Source: Protostelium mycophagum (lineage: Eukaryota > Evosea > Variosea > Protosteliida > Protosteliaceae). From it: 36,558 nt of DNA. The position numbers and the translations under genes were made by a program. Each line of letters opens with the position of its first letter. Position 1 is the stretch's first letter. Location of the stretch: positions 1-36,558 of the forward strand of contig MZNV01002577.1 in assembly GCA_002081555.1 (NCBI GenBank), in the 5' to 3' direction. Shown piece after piece: positions 21,277 to 31,486 of this stretch. The notes beneath the pieces were generated by a model, which was not told where the DNA came from, searched no databases, and saw only the letters and a program-made list of their open reading frames with translations.

Positions 21277-22905
21277 ATGGATTGGCGCATCATTCAATGG
21301 AAATCAGAACGGTCATTAAACCCGTTAGAACTAGGCCCAACACGATGTGGTGCTGCTGTCACTGTTGGCAAATATATCTATTATTTTGGTGGCATGTTCG
21401 CTGATGGCGCTCTCTCTGATGCTCTCCTTGCTTATCATCCAGGCCAGCTACAGAGATGATCGAAGAATCTGCTGACGTCATTTTACAGATACTGATTTGT
21501 TGCTCGCGATAAACAGGGGAATTCATCCTCCTCCTACTTGGGGCCATTGTATGGTGGAGGTAGATGACCAGTCCTTCTTATTGTATGGAGGAGACATCCA
21601 AAGAAGGTGCAGCGAACTTCTCTGGCAGTTCGATACAGGTGGGGAATCTTCTGTTGATGTGCTGATTTTCAGTATCCAGAGAGTGGACATCATTGCCACA
21701 GAAAGGCGATAGACCACCAGGTTTATGGTGTGCCACATTCACCAACATTGGTAATGGGAAATTTCTTTTATATGGAGGACAAGTGAGCCGGGTAGCTTCT
21801 CATCACTTGGAAAACAGAGGGATGAATCCGGGCATGTACATTTACGACATATGTATGTCTTTTTCAATACAAACATATATAAATACAATATATTTAATAT
21901 AATATAAATACGAATATTTATAGATGATCATTGCTGGAGTAAATACACCATAGAAGACGCCTCTTACCACAGAGAATCACATTCAGCGGTATTCATTGGC
22001 GATGAAGGAGTGGAGGGAAGCCTTTACATTTTCCACGGCTGCAATATCCACGAACAAAACGTGGATGACGTCCTGCACATCGACATATGTACATGTTCTA
22101 TATTTAGAATAATCATACAACGACTTATATTTTCAGCCACGATGAAAGTGAAAAGGCTGCACGAAAATATTCTGACGGGAAAGCAGCAAGGTGTTGCCAT
22201 AGCACGAGTTGGTGACGAGATCTTTTTAATGGGTAGGAAGTTTTTTAATATTAAATTCAATTTTTTTTAAGACAAGTTGAAGATATATCAATAGAAAAAA
22301 TAAATTTTCTGGTATTTATATTTCATAAAAAAATGTTGAGGTAAAATATATATATATAGGTGGTGAAATTACGGGGGAATATATTGAAGATAGAGAGAAC
22401 AGCGGTTCTTTTGGCATCTACAACGTGAAGAAAAAAGAGTTTGTACCAAAGATATTGCTCTTGAGCGAGAACTCGGAGCTGCGTTTAGAGGACGCTTGCT
22501 GGGCGTCAGGAGCAGCATATGGTGTGTATCTTATTTGTCAAACCATGTGGACGAGTGATTGCATTGTGGCACAACAAACGTTTGGAGAGCGAATGGCATT
22601 TCTGCATCACTCTGCTCAGGACTGAATGATGCAGATGGCAAGGTGTACATGATTGGAGATTATCGAGATGGCAACACCAACATCTTATCGTTCCGAGTAG
22701 GTAAGGATGTTCATTGTGATCGTGAGGATGATATTCATTAGCGGGACCTCGGATCAAAAGTCTGGTCCAATTGTGCATAGATGGACTTTTAAATGCTGAC
22801 GTCAGTTTCGATCAAGAGAATCTGCCACACGATCTGTTGGAGAAGCTCAATGAGACGAAGAGGGAGAGAGAAAGGATCAAAGAAGATCTATCTGTATCAT
22901 CTTAA
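21277..22905 (+). CDS. Kelch-repeat protein, possible SOCS-box-like C terminus
   Basis: A beta-propeller of kelch repeats, each with a hydrophobic strand, Gly-Gly and a spaced Tyr/Trp: GKYIYYFGGMFADG, QSFLLYGGDIQRR, GNGKFLLYGGQVSR, GSLYIFHGCN, RVGDEIFLMGGEITGE and GKVYMIGDYRDGN. The protein therefore probably binds partner proteins. The last exon reads PRIKSLVQLCIDGLL then ENLPHDLLEKL: the first part fits the elongin-BC box pattern (S/T)LxxxCxxxphi and the second a cullin-box-like LPxxL, so an E3-adaptor role is possible. I start at MDWRIIQW because the repeat begins directly after it. An upstream exon from 21084 (MSPQRAVTFYLFG) joined by an intron ending at 21270 is an alternative. The join near 21441-21488 lacks a plain GT donor. 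The stop is TAA 22903-22905. Confidence 0.8.
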
Positions 22906-22927
22906 ACGGAGATCTGCAGATAACCTT

Positions 22928-23469
22928 TTATTGGGCCTTAGTTCTCTGCTTCAATTCGGCAATGTTGCGTCTCTCGTTAATGTGGTTCTTCAGAATGGAA
23001 GACAGTCTGAGTATGATCCTGGAAGGTGGTAAATAAGCATGATAAATAGGATCATCTTACAAGAAGAGAGTGAGAGTGAAAGCACAGAGGTAGAAGTTTC
23101 TTTCAGCTCTGAATTTCTGTCCACGGTGGTGTTCCATTTCAGCATGAGTCAGATTGACCAAGACTCTCTTCTCTTCTTTGTACATCTTGTAGGTTTGATC
23201 TATTTTCTATAAGGATCTCGAGGAAGCAGGATATAACTCGTACCTCCAGTGAAGATAGTGAGAATGACAAAGACGATACGAATACCCTTGAAAGTTAAGA
23301 CATCTAAAAGAGAGATGATGAGGTTATCTACAGAGTTTAGATCAATGTCTAATAATAATATGTCTTTGAATTATCCATGTTCTTCACCTGGGACATACGG
23401 AGCGAGTAGAATGATGAGGAAAACAGCTTCCACAACTAAGAGAAAAAAGACGGCGTAGAACTCGAGCAT
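22928..23469 (-). CDS. BAP31-like ER membrane protein
   Basis: BAP31/BAP29/Yet family: polytopic ER proteins involved in export and quality control of membrane cargo. From the right: MLEFYAVFFLLVVEAVFLI (membrane segment 1), VLTFKGIRIVFVILTIF (segment 2), then the conserved block MEHHRGQKFRAERNFYLCAF (human MEHFHMKLFRAQRNLYIAGF), and segment 3 through LIILRLSSIL, ending INERRNIAELKQRTKAQ. Three introns join in frame (after APYVP, after FTG and after TLTLF). It stops soon after the third membrane segment, so the long cytosolic coiled coil and KKxx retrieval tail of animal BAP31 are missing. It is tail-to-tail with the kelch gene, 22 bp between stop codons. Confidence 0.85.
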
Positions 23470-24193
23470 GGTGGTGGTTGATCGAAAGTGGTTTGTTTGG
23501 GCTGACTCCGAATTTTCTGGGTTACGTAAAGGCAGAAAACCACGGAGAAAGTGGAAGAAAAGTGTTTTTAGATTTTCTGAAAAGTTATTTCTGAAAGACC
23601 AAAAAGTTCGGCCGCACTTACCAAAAAGACTATATCAAAGTGCTCCTCATGAATAATCATGAGTATGCCCATGATTTCTATCTACATCATTTCCAATATC
23701 CTGCAGTAAATCTGGAAAAAGATGAGTTGCCAACTGTTTTTTATTGACGACAGATGCTGACTTGAATGATTTTATTATGGTTTTGCTGATGACGACAATA
23801 TTATTTGACGTAATGGTACTGTTTGTCAGAATCGAAATATGGGACAGTGTTCGATCCAAGCTTCCGCCTCTTTTTCTTGGTAGAGCATTCTTACTGCCTT
23901 GCCTCTGATCGTTCGGAATGCGAGGAATCAAAGAAAGCGAGAACCACCATCGACGCGTTCAGATGATCCCACTGTGGGATCAGCAACGAACGGGGTCGAG
24001 AGACAGTTTTTGCAACTTGCAGTAGCGTTCTTTCAATTATAATCTGTTGGTGGACTTGTCTGAAAAAATGTGGGCGACAAAAAAAAGGTTAAATTCCCCG
24101 ACAATTGTCGAAAACGCTGGCCACCCACGAATCACAGGTGCAAAATCCCCCAAATGCAGCATAAAATAACAATTCCGTTCAAAAATGGATCGT
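23470..24193. other. 724-bp spacer with unresolved open frames and palindromes
   Basis: Plus-strand 23468-23656 and minus-strand 23647-23931 frames are open but carry no recognised motif. The minus frame ends LFPDLLQDIGNDVDRNHGH and could be a small gene. GATCCCAC-T-GTGGGATC (23965-23981) and the 12-bp palindrome CGACAATTGTCG (24099-24110) are present. The stretch also holds the 3' end of the golgin gene and the promoter of the BAP31-like gene. Confidence 0.35.
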
Positions 24194-27100
24194 TTATTTT
24201 TGTGACCATAAGCCCCACTTGGTCAGAACGCCCTGCTCAGTGATCTTCTCCTTTATAATATTCGTCTCTTGCGCATTGAACTGCAACACAGTGGACAGCA
24301 CAGGCACCAGCGACTCTTTATCAGTGGTCGTGATGAACTTCAACACGATGTTCTGTTTCTCATCAGTGATATCTTTTGTGCAAAATATACCTTCATGTAT
24401 TCTAAACTAGCGTCTCCCCTCTTATGAGTTCTCTCCAATTCTCTTATGGTGTGTTTTAACACTTCGTTTTGTTCCATGTGAAGTTTATCTGTTGCTTCCA
24501 TCTCTGTCAACTGTGCGCGAGTCTGTGAACATTCAGCAGCTGTTGTGTTGAGATGATTGCTTTCTGACCTCTTCAAGCTGAGATCGTAGAGTTTCGTAGT
24601 CTGTGTCGCGTTGTGCTTGCATCTGCGCGAAGCGCATAAATTGGTCCTCTGCTTCAGAGTTTGCCGAGGCAGAGATATTTGGGAAGTGAGATTTTCTTTG
24701 CAGAGGGTTTGGTGTGGTTGTTTCTTCTGGTTTTTGGAAGGACTCCTGTCATCGTTTAGAATAGTATCCGTTTGATTTTTTGGGGCTTCGCGGCGAGTGA
24801 AAACAACTAGATGCGCCAGCTGATTTGTGATAGACTTGTGTAGTATATTTTGTTGTGCGTACAAATGCATTCTTCTCATCTGATGGTATGTATTTCTGGT
24901 GGTTACGGCAAGCCGCACAAACATTTTGGCACGAATTTGTTTCACAGATCCATATCCATATTCAGAAATTTACCTGAATGATAGATGCAAGAGTCTCGTT
25001 TATGTCGCCTCTCTCCTTCTTTTGTGGTGCTGGAGAAGGTGACGGACTGGCCTGGTTAGAGGGTGAAGAGGCCATTGCGTTGAAGGCTGTCGTTCTTAAC
25101 CTGCTGATTTCCTCGTTTTGTGTGGAGATAACTGTCTTCAAATTCTTCAGCTCTTCTCTCAGCTCATCGATCACCTGCAACGTCTCAATGATGTGATCCA
25201 TGTCGTGATGACATTATCGATGTCGTGATGACATCATCAATGACATTATCAATGTCTTAATGACATTATCGATGTCGTGATGACATGATGATCTCACTTT
25301 TTTGCTCTTCTCAGCTTCTTCCTTCATCTTTTTGGAATATTCTTCTTTCAATACGCTGTTTCCATTTCCGTTCTGAAGGAGTCAGTATTGCACACAACTT
25401 AGTCTACTACGACAGGAGCATGTATATCTGTACCTCTTGACTTTTGAGTAGTTCCAATTGTTTCTCTAACTGCTGGATCTTGTCGTCTGTGTGCTGTTGA
25501 TATTGTTGGTGCTCTTCTTCATTCTTCTGGATGTCATCTTTGTATCTACCGATCATTTCCTCCATCTCCCCCTCCTGAAAATAACATGAATATTTACAGC
25601 ATTGTAGATGAGTCTCCTTCTTATAATTTGATGTACAAATCAGGAAATTCTACAAAGACAGAAATAATACAAACATATTAATAACATTAAAAAAATACAA
25701 ATATACCTTCTGTTGTAGTGCCTCGAACTCAGCTTTAACTCTTCCCAATTCCTCGGAATCGTTTTTGTATTTATCCGATTCACTTGTGATAGCGTCGTTC
25801 TCTTCTCTCAACTTGTTGATCTCTGTCTTCAGCTGTGACAAAATGCCTTCTGATTCCTCCATCTTTGTATTCTCTGACTCCTTCTGTTGGTTCAATGCCA
25901 TGTTGGCCCGGATTTTGTAGGCGTTGAAAGCCTCCTGGTCGTTTTTATTTTAAATTGGTTTTATGTCTCGTTCATTTCGACAAAACACAGAGAGATATTT
26001 AATTTTAATCATTTTTTGAAGAGAAAGAAATGTGTTTTCACAAAAATCAAGTGTATATTCTTGGTTCTTTACGGCTTTGCCGTAAACACAAAGCACACCT
26101 TGTCATTTCGTCGCAAACTCACCTCTATATTTTGTTTCTCCTCGATTATACTGCTCATCTCACTCTGGTATTTCCTTCGCATCTCTTGCATTTCTTTGTC
26201 ATATCCTCTTATAATCTTCTCGTATTCCACGTCCTTTTCTTCGATCTGGATCCTGGAACTGTCTCTCTCGGCTTGGAACTCCTCTTGCATGATCCGATTC
26301 CTTTCTCTCTGTGCTTCGTAATCGTGATGGATTTTGTTCTTGATGGTTTCGTCCTGGACATATCAATATACTAAACCCTAAACCCTGATCTTTTCCTGCG
26401 TGATCGAGTCGACAAAAATTCACAGAGAATCAGGATTTGCTGCAATATTTCTGATCGTTCTACAACGCTCAAAGACCAAATTCTCGTCATTTCAAAAGAA
26501 TAAACTTATGTATCGTATCTACCTGCTGCTGCGCTTGTCTCAACGTTTCGACCTCTTCGCGCAGTGTTCCCTCCACTTCTTCACTCTTCTGTTTTTCAGC
26601 TTCGATTTGGTCCTTCAACATCTTCAAGGAGCTCTCAGACTCTATCTGTTGTTGCATCAGACGTTCTCTCTGTGCATTCGCCTCGTCCAATTGTGTCCTG
26701 ATGGTTACAATTTCGTCCTGTTTTATTCAATGAAATCATCTTATTTTTTTTTTTTTGGTATTTTTGTGTTGACTCGTTGTAGAGCGAAGAATACGATTCG
26801 TTGTGCATGATGGAAATGTATGAAAATATGATACCTCTAAGGAGGTCAATTGGATCTTGCTGTCTGTCATTTTCTTTTTGTTCTCGGTCAGGTGCTTGTT
26901 TGCAGCCGCTACAAACGGTCAGAAATATATTTTATTATTTTACAATATTTTATATATTATAATTTTTGATATCGCTCGTTTCTACTCACTCAGTAGAGCC
27001 TTCTGTTTGTTTACCTTCTCTGTTAATCTACTCATCTCCTCCTTCAATTTTTGGATCTATAAAATGAATATCTCCCCCTCCTAGATTAATCTTTAAATAC

Positions 27101-30100
27101 CTCTTGGTCTGCGTCTTGAATTGTTTTCTTGTCATCAAGTCCCCGCTCTTCAAGCTTCTTTCTCTCCGAATGGGCCTCTTCTTCCCTCTTCTCCAACTTT
27201 GACTTCTCTTCCTTCATGGAGCTGTACTCTTCGCCCAATTTCTTCAGTCGCTCTACAATGGATATGCTCGTCTCCCTCACTACGAATTTTATTTTTGGTG
27301 AATTTAATTTATTTTTATTTTTGAAAAACAAGTGCTCGTAGTGGCTGCGAATATTTTTACATCGTTATATCAGGACTATTATTTTATAAATTTATATTCG
27401 GATAAAATACCTGATACCAATTCACGATTTAATTCTTCTTTCTTGACTCTTTCAGCGGTCAACTGCTGACTCAACTCTATCTCTATATCCCCCTTCTTGT
27501 TATACATCTCCTCATTCTACAATTTTGTATGACTTTTCGCAATTGTTGGTTTGAACAGATGTAAATATACCTCTCTCAACTGTTGGATCTCGTTCTTCAT
27601 GTCTTGCATAGTCTTTTCGACTTGTGTTTTGTAAGCTTCCTCTCTTCTCTCCATGTCTTCTCTCAATCTATTCACCTCCTGCAAATGATTACTCTTGTAC
27701 ACTTGAGAAGCAAAAATCTCCCGGAGATCCGCTCTCCTTCCTCTTCCGGGAGAAATAAAAGGATTAGGATGCGCTTTACGCACCAAATACCGGAGAGACA
27801 AGGATTAGGATTATCCGGGAGAGGGATAAGGATTCGGATGCGCAGAGCGCAACAAATACTGGAAAGAAGGAATAGGATTTTCCATTCAGATGTGCTTTGC
27901 ACATCAAATACCTAAAGGAAAAGGATTAGGATTCCATTCTCGGCAGATTTCTCTGGAGAAATGTGAGGAATCACAATCCCGTCATTTCAGAATAGGATTT
28001 GCAGAACATCGCATCATTCTACAAGTCTATTGTAGACAGGAAGAGTCTGAAGGACTACCTCTTGGTACTCTCTCTCTCTCTCTTCTCTCTCCTTGTTGAT
28101 ATGAGATATCTCTTCCGTGACGTCTTTGTTCTGTTGTTCTACAACGCGCATGTTCTCTGTCATTTCTTTCATTTTGGTCTGGATATCCTCCCTCTCTACT
28201 CTCAATCTCTCCATCTCCTCCCTCTGTCCCTCCTTTTATTTTATTATTAATTAATTGTTTAATTATGGAAATGCGATTCTACCTCTTTGTCGGATTGTAA
28301 TTGTGTGATCATGTTATTTAATTCGGATATCTTCTCTGACTTTTGGTCTCTCTCTACCATCACTGTATTGTATCTCTCCTCCATCTCCTTATTACTCTTC
28401 TCTACAGATGCATACTTCTCTTCTGCCTCTCTATACCTCTCTTCTACTTGTGTGTATCTCTCCTCCATCTCTATACATCTCTCTTCGGCTTCTCTTCTCT
28501 TCGTCTCTACCTCTGTGTATCTGTCTTCTGCATCCTTCTGGTTATCTGTATGTCTCTCTTCTATCTCCCTCTCCTTCTCTAATGCTGCACATCTCTCTTC
28601 CATCTCTCGGCGCTTCTCTTCTACTTGTGTGTATTTCTCTTCCATCTCTCGGTGCTTCTCTTCCACCTCTTTGTTGTCCTGCTCTACAGATGCGTATTTC
28701 TCTTCTACTTCTCTGTATCTCTCCTCTACTTGTGAATATTTCTCTTCCACCTCTCTACATCTCTCTTCTGCTTGTGAGTACTTGTCTTCCATCTCCTTAT
28801 TGATCTTCTCTACAGATGCACATCTCTCTTGTGCTTCTCTATACTTCTCTTCGACCTCTTTGTATTTGTTCTCCATCTCTGTATTCTTTCGTTCTTCAGA
28901 TGCATTGTTCTCCTCTATCTGTACATATTTTAATATATTATATAATAATAATAAATATATATATCATTATTAATATTTAACACGCCAAGTTATTTCTGAC
29001 CCACTTCTTTTAAATAAATACGAGGAATAATGATTCACCTCTATCATTCGTTGTCTTAACGCGTCGTTCTCACTACGTAGATGCTTCAACTCTTTCAATA
29101 AATTTATCTGCTCCTCCTTTTCCTTTTTCTTGGAATCTTCTGTGTGTTGGTGCAATCTATTTTCCGCTTGTACAGCGAGTTCCCTCAATCTGCTCATCTC
29201 CTGAAGATCTTTCAATTTCCATGATATCTTCTCTACAATATAATTGGAACCGCAGTTGTACAGCGAAGCTGTATCAGATACTGGGATAAATGTGAGTGGA
29301 GAATGTATTGTGGAGACAGGCGCTTTGACAGAGTCGCAGATGCTGACGCAAACCGCCAAAACATGCGATTCCATCGCAGATGCGATGCGAAAAAACCTCC
29401 ACAACAAATCATCACAACGCATCAGAGACAACACAAACACAACATCACAAACTATGAAGAATCTTACCTCTTCTAACTGTTGTCTTCTGTCATCCGCATC
29501 TTGTCGCAGATGCTCAAAGGCGGAATCCATCTTTGATTTCTCTTCTGTGAATCTCTGCTGCATCTGCTTTAAAGCTGCCTCAGCGCGGGATTTTTCTTCG
29601 ATGAGTGTGGCGTCTTCCGCTTTTGCCCTCATCTCACTCATTTCCTTTTGTTATCAATATCTCCGTCATCTAGTGATTGATTTATTGGTGGAAATAAATG
29701 ATTTATCTGTGGCACAAAGTGCCACTCTGTCGTCGTTTTGTGGCGGTCTGCCACATTATTCTTTGTAGTACAAAGTGCTGCGGCATGATATCACTATGAT
29801 ATCCGTGATGATATCATATTGTAATTGTGTGAATACAATCTTTAAATCTGTATTGCAAAGCGACACATTTTCACCATCCTTTGGGCGCAAAGCGTCGGAT
29901 ACTAACAGTCCATGGTGAATAGTAGAGAATTAAATAAAAATTGTTGTGAATATGTAAGGTGGTTACTTGTTCTAAATGAGATTTCCAGACTTCGGCTTCT
30001 GTTCTCAGCTGATCCAAATCCTTTTCTGCCTGCATTTTCTCTTCCATAAATTCTAACAATTTTTTTTCTGCGTCTTTTGCGACTCTTCTCAATTCTTCCA

Positions 30101-31403
30101 TTTCCTATTCTTTTTTCAAATTTATTCAGATTTTTTTTCTTTCTTTCTCTTTTTTTAAAAATTTATTCGAAATTTTCTCTTTTCTTTTTGTTCAAATTTA
30201 ATCGATTTTTTTTAATTTTTTCTCTTTTTTGAAAATTTATTCGATTTTTTTTCCTTTTTTTCTTGAAATGAATATATTCTCGTATTTTTCGTGTGTTTTT
30301 CTGACTTGTAAAAAATGATGAAGAATAAATAATATCTACTTGATTCAGTTTGGCGTTGTGATCTTCGCTCTCTATACGTAAGTGTTGTAGATCAGCCTCT
30401 GCTTTGCTCTTCTCATCGATCACAGACTCCATCCTCTTACTCTCCTCATTTATCTTCATCTTCATCTCTTCCATCTCCTAATCAAGAATCAATCATGTAC
30501 AATGACCACGCTTCAAGGACTCTAAACTGTCTGTGTGCGCACGTTTGGATGCACAATACAAATCGGTTTGTCTGCATTTTGATACAGCCACAAAACATTG
30601 TTAATGTTATTTTCAATCATCGAATGTTGCACACATCTTAAACACAATAAAAAGACCCACCTTCTTAGTGTCCTCTTTGTATTTCTCATGTGCCTCTCTC
30701 ATCTTGTTGATGATCTCTTCGTACCGGTTGTTTTCATCTGAACCCTCTGTGTTGAGTTCCATACCCTGTATGTCCTGCTTCTTTAATCTCTCCTCGAGTT
30801 CGTTCCTCTCCCTGGTCACATCATTCAACTTGTTTTCTAATTCCTCTGCGATCATTCGTAATTTCTCGATCTCCTGAAAAATGTGAATAATTGTAAACAT
30901 TCTTGATGCCCACTTGATCAGACTCTCCTTCTCGCTGTGTATCTTCTCCATCTTCTGATTTCTGTACAGGAGTGGAAGAATCCACTCCCAAAGGGTCTGA
31001 TGTCGAATCTCTACGTGGTCGCTGCATCTCTCAGTGTCAGCAGTGAAATGAAACACACCTGCACTCCCTCCTCTCGAACCATTTCATCTTTCTCCTTCTT
31101 GACTTTCTTATATGCCTCGAATAACTCCAAACATCGCGCTTCGATCTTCTTCGTATGTGTTGATTGCTTCTTGATGAACTCAATCAGCTCCTCTCGATTG
31201 GCCTTTTCAATGTTCAATCTTGTCACTCCCTGTTAGAGATGAGGGCGACTGAGTCGTACGATCCTATGCTGACTTACAGGGGCTGATTTATCCTCGTTCG
31301 TTGATTTTGGAGGTGTAGCATTCTGCTCGACAGGAGGAGCGGAGTCCGTGTTACCCTTGAATCTCCCTAAAAACTGTCGGGCCTTCTTTTCTAGATCAGC
31401 CAT
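24194..31403 (-). CDS. GRIP-domain golgin, long coiled-coil Golgi tether
   Basis: The start MADLEKKARQFLGRFKGN at 31403 leads through many short exons that are almost wholly coiled coil (for example THTKKIEARCLELFEAYKK and MEELRRVAKDAEKKLLEFME). It ends in a GRIP domain: LEYMK joins across a 38-nt intron (24390-24353) to NIVLKFITTTDKESLVPVLS, then TVLQFNAQETNIIKEK, and stops at 24194 (family EYLKNVVLKF...LVPVISTLLQF). GRIP domains bind Arl1-GTP on the trans-Golgi; the conserved Tyr (EYMK) is present. Around 28260-28870 the exon is built of 7-residue units (EEKYxxVEERYREVE). Several introns are long and hold hairpins or tandem repeats. I treat it as one gene because every large minus-strand exon between the two ends is coiled coil and no promoter-sized gap is seen; a split into two genes cannot be excluded. 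Confidence 0.82.
25199..25295 (-). repeat. Tandem repeat, about 20-bp unit, in a golgin intron
   Basis: Four to five imperfect copies of a unit containing GATGTCGTGATGACATTATC, immediately past the exon that reads MDHIIETLQVIDELREEL on the minus strand. Confidence 0.75.
26068..26086. repeat. Intronic mini-hairpin TTTACGGC-TTT-GCCGTAAA
   Basis: Perfect 8-bp stem with loop TTT, in a golgin intron of about 185 nt next to the exon ending EEKQNIE. Confidence 0.7.
27755..27960. repeat. Degenerate direct repeats carrying covarying hairpins
   Basis: Several copies of GGATTAGGAT-like words alternate with three hairpins, each followed by (A/T)CAAATAC: TGCG-CTTTA-CGCA (27770-27782), TGCGC-AGA-GCGCA (27839-27851) and GATGTGC-TTT-GCACATC (27889-27905). 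The third hairpin has a G:C pair replaced by T:A relative to the second, with both arms changed. The block lies in a long golgin intron. Confidence 0.75.
28060..28095 (+). repeat. CT-rich microsatellite
   Basis: A run of CT dinucleotides with two interruptions at the edge of a golgin exon; on the coding strand it reads as Glu/Arg (GAGAGAG), so part of it is coding. Confidence 0.6.
28259..28876 (-). repeat. 21-bp tandem repeat array within a golgin exon
   Basis: About 29 seven-residue units related to EEKYxxV and EERYREV are encoded without interruption, with strong DNA-level similarity (repeating CTCTCTTC-TACTTGTG words on the plus strand). The array makes an extended, very regular coiled coil in the golgin. 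Confidence 0.85.
29259..29273. repeat. Intronic mini-hairpin TACAGC-GAA-GCTGTA
   Basis: Perfect 6-bp stem with loop GAA, in a golgin intron of about 235 nt. Confidence 0.6.
29705..29900. repeat. Cluster of mini-hairpins in one golgin intron
   Basis: GTGGCAC-AAA-GTGCCAC (29709-29725), GTGGC-GGTCT-GCCAC (29740-29754), weaker copies around TAGTAC-AAA-GTGCTG (about 29768) and TTGC-AAA-GCGA, and GGCGC-AAA-GCGTC (29884-29896, one wobble pair). The intron is about 320 nt. Confidence 0.65.
30110..30270 (-). repeat. T-rich tandem repeat in a golgin intron
   Basis: Three imperfect units of AAATTTATTCGA followed by long T runs. Low-complexity expansion; no coding content. Confidence 0.6.
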
Positions 31404-31486
31404 TCACACGAAAAATGTGAAATCTGAAGACGAATCATGTTGTAGTTTCAAATAAAACAATTTTGTGCAACATTTCCGGCACAAAC
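31404..31486. promoter_or_regulatory. Divergent promoter, golgin and thioesterase genes
   Basis: 83 bp separate the two start codons, so both promoters must sit in this interval or overlap the 5' ends. No specific element could be named. Confidence 0.45.

Noticed and set aside
24624-24636. Hairpin TGCGC-GAA-GCGCA
   Set aside because: It has the mini-hairpin shape but lies in a golgin exon (encoding RFAQMQ), so a coding explanation is enough.
28287-28973. Long plus-strand open frame (228 codons, Ser/Leu/Tyr-rich)
   Set aside because: It is the antisense shadow of the golgin 21-bp repeat array; composition follows from the repeats and there is no independent coding signal.
29785-29820. ATGATATCAC...GTGATGATATCAT inverted repeat
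   Set aside because: Made of the very common GATATC/GATGAT words of this genome's introns; not distinctive by itself.
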